A DNA stretch of 64,000 nt, taken from Castellaniella denitrificans (lineage in GTDB: Bacteria > Pseudomonadota > Gammaproteobacteria > Burkholderiales > Burkholderiaceae_B). Positions within the stretch are counted from its first letter, which is position 1; each line of letters begins with the position of its first letter. Under the pieces are notes generated by a model. That model was not told the DNA's origin. It ran no database searches and saw nothing but the letters and a program-made list of their open reading frames with translations. A program made the translations under genes and the position numbers. Below are positions 59,703 through 64,000 of the stretch, piece after piece. The DNA lies in assembly GCF_027214045.1 (NCBI RefSeq), contig NZ_JAPWHE010000001.1:478936-542935 (forward strand). The letters run 5' to 3'.

Positions 59703-60652
59703 CGACGGGCGGCACTCCCGTCGGCCCGGGCCGGGCCGGGCCCGACCTGTCGGACATGCGTTTCGACGACTGGGTGGCCCGCTGGCTGCCCGTATCCTGG
59801 GGGCCTTATGCGCGCCTTTGCCGGCTGGACCGGCCCGTCGGCACCTGGCTGACCCTGCTGCCGGCGCTGGCCGCGCTGGTGCAGGCGGCCGATGGCCTGC
59901 CGACCCTGTGGCGCCTGGTGGTGTTCTCCCTGGGTGCGCTGCTGATGCGCGGCGTGGGCTGCACCTTCAACGATATCTTCGACCGGGATTTCGATCACCG
60001 CGTCGAGCGCACGCGTTTCCGGCCCCTGACCAGCGGCCAGCTCACCTTGCGCGCGGCGCTGTGGTTCGCCGTCGCGCAACTGCTGGTCAGCGCCACGCTG
60101 CTGCTGGCCATCAACGCCACCAGCCGCTGGCTGGCCCTGGCCCTGCTGCCGCTGGTGGTGATCTACCCCCTGTGCAAGCGCTACACCTACTGGCCGCAAG
60201 CGGTGCTGGGAGTCGCTTTCAACTGGGGCATGCTGATGGCCTGGTCCGATACGCGCGACATCGTGCCCTGGACCGCCGTGGCGATGTGGCTGGGGGCGGT
60301 GCTGTGGCAGATCGGCTATGACGCCATCTACGCCTACATCGACCTGCGCGACGACCGCATGCTGGGCCTGAAGTCGGTCGCCATGCGCTTCGGCGACCAG
60401 GGCCGGGCCTGGATCGGCGGCCTGTATGCCGCCACGGCGGCCTTATGGACCTCGGCGGGCTGGGGAATGGGCATGGACTGGCCCTACTACCTGGTCATGG
60501 CCGTCATCGCCGGCCATTTCGTCTGGCAGATGCGCGTCTTCGATGTGCGCCATCCGGAACGCGGCCTGCGGCTGTTCCGTTCCAACATGCAGGTGGGCGT
60601 GCTGTTGATCGTCGCCGCCCTGGCCGGCACCGTCTTGCGCCCCTGGCTGTAG
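59699..60652 (+). CDS. ubiA: 4-hydroxybenzoate octaprenyltransferase
   Basis: A 317-residue membrane prenyltransferase of ubiquinone synthesis. The two Asp-rich motifs are NDIFDRDFDHRVERT and YAYIDLRDDRMLG, which bind the prenyl diphosphate through magnesium. About nine helices are predicted. The ATG overlaps the aminotransferase stop (ATGA); an internal ATG at 59756 (MRFDDWVARWLP) is where conservation begins and is the alternative. Ubiquinol made here feeds the bc1 complex. Confidence 0.94.
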   Translation: MTTGGTPVGPGRAGPDLSDMRFDDWVARWLPVSWGPYARLCRLDRPVGTWLTLLPALAALVQAADGLPTLWRLVVFSLGALLMRGVGCTFNDIFDRDFDHRVERTRFRPLTSGQLTLRAALWFAVAQLLVSATLLLAINATSRWLALALLPLVVIYPLCKRYTYWPQAVLGVAFNWGMLMAWSDTRDIVPWTAVAMWLGAVLWQIGYDAIYAYIDLRDDRMLGLKSVAMRFGDQGRAWIGGLYAATAALWTSAGWGMGMDWPYYLVMAVIAGHFVWQMRVFDVRHPERGLRLFRSNMQVGVLLIVAALAGTVLRPWL

Positions 60653-60769
60653 CCGCCGGTCCGCGGGCGATTCCGGCCCGCCTGGCGCCGGACCGGCGTT
60701 GCGGATAGACTGAATCCCATCGCAAAGAACGACGAGGCCGCCCGACGGCCCCGCGGGAGACAGCACGCC

Positions 60770-62383
60770 ATGACCTCGGGAGCGCCGGACGCCGCCGCGC
60801 TGGAATTCGATTATGTCATCGTAGGAGCCGGCTCGGCGGGCTGTCTGCTGGCCAACCGTCTGTCGCGCGAACACCGCGTCCTGCTGCTCGAGGCGGGCGG
60901 CGCCGACGACTGGCGCTGGATCCATATCCCTGTCGGCTACCTGTATTGCATCGGCAATCCGCGCACGGACTGGTGCTATCACACCCTGCCGGACCCGGGC
61001 CTGAACTATCGCTCCCTGGGCTATCCGCGCGGCCGGGTGCTGGGCGGCTCGTCCTCGATCAACGGCATGCTCTATCTGCGCGGCCAGGCCGCCGACTACG
61101 ACGGCTGGGCGGCGATGGGCAATCCAGGCTGGGCCTGGGCCGATGTGCTGCCGTTGTTCCGCGACGTGGAAGACCACCACGCGGGTTCCAGCGAATTCCA
61201 CGGCGCCTCGGGCACCTGGCGGGTCGAGCCCCAGCGCCTGCGCTGGGACGTGCTGGACGCTTTCCGCGACGCGGCGGCGCAGGCGGGCATCGAGCGCACC
61301 GACGACTTCAATCGCGGCGACAACGCCGGCTGCAATTATTTCGAGGTCAACCAGCGTCGGGGCGTGCGCTGGAACGCGGCCAAGGCCTTCCTGCGCCCCG
61401 TCTTGCATCGGGACACGCTGCGTGTGATGACCGGCGCCCTGGTGGAGCGCATCCGTTTCTCGGGGCGCCGCGCCACCGGGGTCGATTGCGTGGTCGACGG
61501 CGTCCGCCTGCATGCCGTGGCGCGTCGGGAACTGATCCTGGCGGCCGGGGCGATCGGGTCGCCCCAACTGCTCCAGGTCTCCGGCGTCGGACCCGCCGAT
61601 CGCTTGCGCAAGCTCGGCATCCCGATGGTGCTGGATCTGCCCGGCGTGGGCGAGAATCTCCAGGACCACCTCCAGTTGCGTACGATCTATCGCCTGCGGG
61701 GCGCTCGCACCCTGAACACCCTGGTGCACTCCTGGTGGGGCAAGGCGTCGATGGGCCTGCAATATGCCCTGTTCCGCAGCGGGCCGCTGTCCATGGCGCC
61801 TTCGCAGCTGGGGGCCTTCGCGCGTTCGGATCCGTCGCGCGCCCGCCCGAACCTGGAATATCACGTGCAGCCCCTGTCGCTGGACAAATTCGGCGATCCG
61901 CTGCACGATTTCCCGGCCCTGACGGCCTCGGTCTGCAATCTGCAGCCCGGCAGCCGGGGCCATGTGCGCATCGTCTCGCCCAACGCCGCCGACGCGCCGG
62001 ACATTCTCTGCAACTATCTGCAGACGCCTGAAGACCGGGCCGTGGCGGCCGATGCACTGCGCCTGACGCGGCGCATCATGGCCCAGCCCGCGATGGCGCG
62101 CTATCACCCCGGCGAATACCTGCCGGGTGACGCCGTCCAGACCCAGGAAGCCCTGGAGGCTGCGGCGGGCGATATCGGCACCACCATCTTCCATCCGGTG
62201 GGGACATGTAAAATGGGCGTCGATCCGTTGGCCGTGGTCGATCCGGAACTGCGCGTCCGGGGACTCGAAAACCTGCGGGTGATCGACGCGTCCATCATGC
62301 CGCGCATCACTTCGGGCAACACCAATTCGCCGACGATCATGATTGCCGAAAAGGGCGCGCGCCTGATTCTGGGCGGCGCCTGA
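60770..62383 (+). CDS. GMC family FAD oxidoreductase (choline/alcohol dehydrogenase-like)
   Basis: A 537-residue flavoprotein. The FAD-binding fingerprint is DYVIVGAGSAGCLLANRL with LLLEAGG, followed by the GMC signature GRVLGGSSSINGMLYLRG and the second signature GAIGSPQLLQVSGVG. The catalytic His is in FHPVGTCKMG, with NTNSPTIMIAEKGA near the end. It oxidises an alcohol to an aldehyde; the substrate is not known, and betaine genes are not nearby. GGGAGA precedes the ATG. Confidence 0.92.
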   Translation: MTSGAPDAAALEFDYVIVGAGSAGCLLANRLSREHRVLLLEAGGADDWRWIHIPVGYLYCIGNPRTDWCYHTLPDPGLNYRSLGYPRGRVLGGSSSINGMLYLRGQAADYDGWAAMGNPGWAWADVLPLFRDVEDHHAGSSEFHGASGTWRVEPQRLRWDVLDAFRDAAAQAGIERTDDFNRGDNAGCNYFEVNQRRGVRWNAAKAFLRPVLHRDTLRVMTGALVERIRFSGRRATGVDCVVDGVRLHAVARRELILAAGAIGSPQLLQVSGVGPADRLRKLGIPMVLDLPGVGENLQDHLQLRTIYRLRGARTLNTLVHSWWGKASMGLQYALFRSGPLSMAPSQLGAFARSDPSRARPNLEYHVQPLSLDKFGDPLHDFPALTASVCNLQPGSRGHVRIVSPNAADAPDILCNYLQTPEDRAVAADALRLTRRIMAQPAMARYHPGEYLPGDAVQTQEALEAAAGDIGTTIFHPVGTCKMGVDPLAVVDPELRVRGLENLRVIDASIMPRITSGNTNSPTIMIAEKGARLILGGA

Positions 62384-62417
62384 ATCCCCTCTTCAGCCTC
62401 TCACACAGGACCCGGAC

Positions 62418-63695
62418 ATGGTCAGTCACACCGAGGTCGTGGCAAGCATTCTGTTTGCCATCGCCATCATCCACACCTTTTCCGTTCCCGTCTTCGCCCG
62501 TCTGGCGAACAAGGGCGGACCGCACGCCGGGCTGTGGCACCTGCTGTCCGAGGTCGAGGCCGTGTTCGGCGTCTGGGCCTGTGCGCTGTTCGTGTGGATG
62601 GGGCTGACCCTGGGGCTGAAGGGGGCGGTCGAATACCTCGACACGCGCAACTTCACCGAGCCGGCCTTCGTTTTCGTCATCATGGTGGTGGCGGCCAGCC
62701 GGCCCATCATCGAGCTGGTCCGCCTGCTGGTCGACGGGGTGTCGCGCCTGTTGCCGGTGGCCCGGGAGCTGTCGCGTTTCTTCGTCATCATGACCCTGGT
62801 GCCGCTGGCGGGCTCGCTGATCACGGAGCCCGCCGCCATGACCCTGGCCGCCCTGCTGCTGCGCCAGGCCTATTTTCGCCGGCCCGGCCAGGACGGCTTC
62901 AAATACCTGACCGTCGGCGTGCTGTTCGTCAACGTGTCCATCGGCGGCGTGCTGACGGCCTACGCCGCGCCGCCGGTGCTGATGGTGGCCCATACCTTCG
63001 GCTGGGATACGGCCTTCATGGCGACCCACTTCGGCTGGCGCGCGGTGATCGCCGTACTGATCAACGGCCTGGTCCTGACCCTGATCTGCCGGCCTTTCCT
63101 GCTCAACGGCAGCATCGGCGTCCCGGAGGACGAGGGAGAACGCCGTCCGCCGGCTCCCCCGGTCGTCATGGCCGTGCACGTGCTGTTCCTGCTGGGCGTC
63201 GTGCTGGCCTCGCATCACATGCAGATCTTCATGGCCCTGCTGGTGCTGTTCATCGGCTATGCGCAGGCCTACAAGCGGCACCAGTCGCCCTTGCTGCTGC
63301 GTGAAGGCCTGATGGTGGGCTTCTTCCTCGCGGGTCTGGTGGTGCTGGGCGGCCTGCAGCAATGGTGGCTCCAGGACCTGCTGGGCGGATTGTCGCCTTA
63401 CGTCCTGTACCTGGGGGCCACGGTCCTGACGGCGGTCACCGACAATGCCGCGCTGACCTATCTGGGGTCGCTGGTCGAGGGCACCGGCGAGCTCTGGCGT
63501 TACATGCTGGTCGCTGGCGCCGTGACGGGCGGCGGCCTGACCGTGATCGCCAACGCGCCGAACCCCGCCGGTTTCTCCATCCTGAAGGGTTGCTTCGGCG
63601 ACGGCTCGATTTCGCCGTTGAAACTGCTGGGGGCGGCCGCCGCGCCGACGCTGATCGCCGCCGTGATGTTCCTGTTGCCCAACTCGTTCAGCTGA
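62418..63695 (+). CDS. Putative Na+/H+ antiporter (Na_H_antiport_3 family)
   Basis: A 425-residue membrane protein with about 11 helices. It carries the segments SLITEPAAMTLAALLL and AVTDNAALTYLGSLV, which resemble the ion-site motifs of ArsB/NhaD-type carriers, and GLTVIANAPNPAGFSIL near the end. This points to a sodium-proton exchanger of a poorly studied family. It follows the GMC gene by 34 bp, with ACAGGA before the ATG, so the two may be co-transcribed. Confidence 0.82.
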   Translation: MVSHTEVVASILFAIAIIHTFSVPVFARLANKGGPHAGLWHLLSEVEAVFGVWACALFVWMGLTLGLKGAVEYLDTRNFTEPAFVFVIMVVAASRPIIELVRLLVDGVSRLLPVARELSRFFVIMTLVPLAGSLITEPAAMTLAALLLRQAYFRRPGQDGFKYLTVGVLFVNVSIGGVLTAYAAPPVLMVAHTFGWDTAFMATHFGWRAVIAVLINGLVLTLICRPFLLNGSIGVPEDEGERRPPAPPVVMAVHVLFLLGVVLASHHMQIFMALLVLFIGYAQAYKRHQSPLLLREGLMVGFFLAGLVVLGGLQQWWLQDLLGGLSPYVLYLGATVLTAVTDNAALTYLGSLVEGTGELWRYMLVAGAVTGGGLTVIANAPNPAGFSILKGCFGDGSISPLKLLGAAAAPTLIAAVMFLLPNSFS

Positions 63696-63739
63696 AAGGA
63701 TTAAAATCCAGGCCGTCGATCATTTCGGAATGAAAAGCT

Positions 63740-64000
63740 GTGCCTATCTACGCCTATCGTTGCAGCCGCTGCGGTCACGAGCAGGACGTGCTGCGAAAAA
63801 TTTCCGACCCCCCGCTCAAGACCTGCCCGGCCTGCGGCCAGGACACCTATGAAAAGCAGGTGACGGCCGCGGGTTTCCGGCTCAAGGGCTCCGGCTGGTA
63901 CGAGACCGATTTCCGCGGGGGCGGGAAACCGGCCCCGAAAGCCGCCGACACGGCGGGCGGGTCCCCGGGCGCGGGGCCCGCCGCCGGCGGTGCCGCGCCC
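63740..64000 (+). CDS. FmdB-family zinc ribbon protein, cut by the window end
   Basis: The frame starts at a GTG (MPIYAYRCSRCGHEQDVLRK) and is open to the edge, 87 codons in. Two CxxC pairs (CSRC and CPAC) form the zinc ribbon of the FmdB regulatory family, and GFRLKGSGWYETDF is the second conserved block. A Gly/Ala/Pro-rich tail begins before the cut. In relatives this gene precedes a DUF502 gene and aspS. Its function is unknown. Confidence 0.9.
   Translation, partial: MPIYAYRCSRCGHEQDVLRKISDPPLKTCPACGQDTYEKQVTAAGFRLKGSGWYETDFRGGGKPAPKAADTAGGSPGAGPAAGGAAP

Noticed and set aside
60770..62383. Assignment as betA choline dehydrogenase
   Set aside because: GMC signatures alone do not fix the substrate, and no betB, betI or choline transporter is nearby.

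Overview
This window looks like ordinary chromosome from a GC-rich betaproteobacterium of the order Burkholderiales, most likely family Alcaligenaceae (Bordetella/Achromobacter/Castellaniella-like). The placement rests on gene order and protein style: petABC-sspA-sspB, cytochrome c4-ccs1-ccsB, mrcA-lptM-lysA beside aroK-aroB-dgt, a tctDECBA locus, and the paired cphA'/cphA genes. I see no insertion sequence, prophage, rRNA operon or CRISPR array.

Layout. 1-3.0 kb: a TAXI-type TRAP transporter on the minus strand; its permease runs off the left edge. 3.3-7.2 kb: a ClC chloride transporter, a Na+/H+ antiporter and thpR, overlapping head to tail. 7.2-9.7 kb: a membrane-anchored DegS/DegQ-like protease, a Nif3-family metal protein and mscL. 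9.7-14.1 kb: the cytochrome bc1 complex (petABC), sspA, sspB and tRNA-Thr(TGT), closed by a perfect 42-bp palindrome. 14.3-17.6 kb: a MASE1-GGDEF diguanylate cyclase, hemB and engB. 17.7-21.9 kb: cytochrome c4 and the two system II cytochrome c maturation proteins. 22.0-28.9 kb, minus strand: a large GGDEF/EAL protein, then lysA, lptM and mrcA, which are translationally coupled. 29.1-31.9 kb: aroK, aroB, dgt. 31.9-32.1 kb: a tandem 81-bp hairpin repeat. 32.1-33.5 kb: a family III CoA-transferase whose two halves look swapped. 33.5-38.7 kb, minus strand: the complete tctDECBA tricarboxylate uptake locus. 38.7-39.0 kb: a second tandem repeat array (three units of 87-89 bp). 39.1-41.8 kb: a CHASE/Cache-like GGDEF receptor. 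41.8-48.3 kb: uvrA, an MFS transporter, ssb, a glutathione transferase and a patatin phospholipase. 48.4-49.6 kb: an unrecognised protein that resembles Bacillus transglutaminase Tgl. 49.6-57.5 kb: a cyanophycin locus. 57.5-64 kb: an M23 peptidase, an aminotransferase, ubiA, a GMC oxidoreductase, a second Na+/H+ antiporter and an fmdB-type zinc ribbon cut by the right edge.

The most interesting part is 49.6-57.5 kb. A catalytically intact cyanophycin synthetase (cphA) follows a paralogue (cphA') whose Mur-ligase P-loop is destroyed but whose ATP-grasp half looks complete. Facing them is an ABC exporter-like protein with an unusual N-terminal PH-like domain, followed by a small DUF1854 protein. 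The divergent gap holds an exact 11-bp direct repeat at 22-bp spacing. Storage of nitrogen as an Asp-Arg polymer is clear. What the ABC/DUF1854 pair does is not known to me, and it is the best candidate here for undescribed biology.

Other points to follow are the permuted CoA-transferase, the Tgl-like protein, and a 29-nt motif shared by both repeat arrays whose hairpin arms differ by paired (compensatory) changes.
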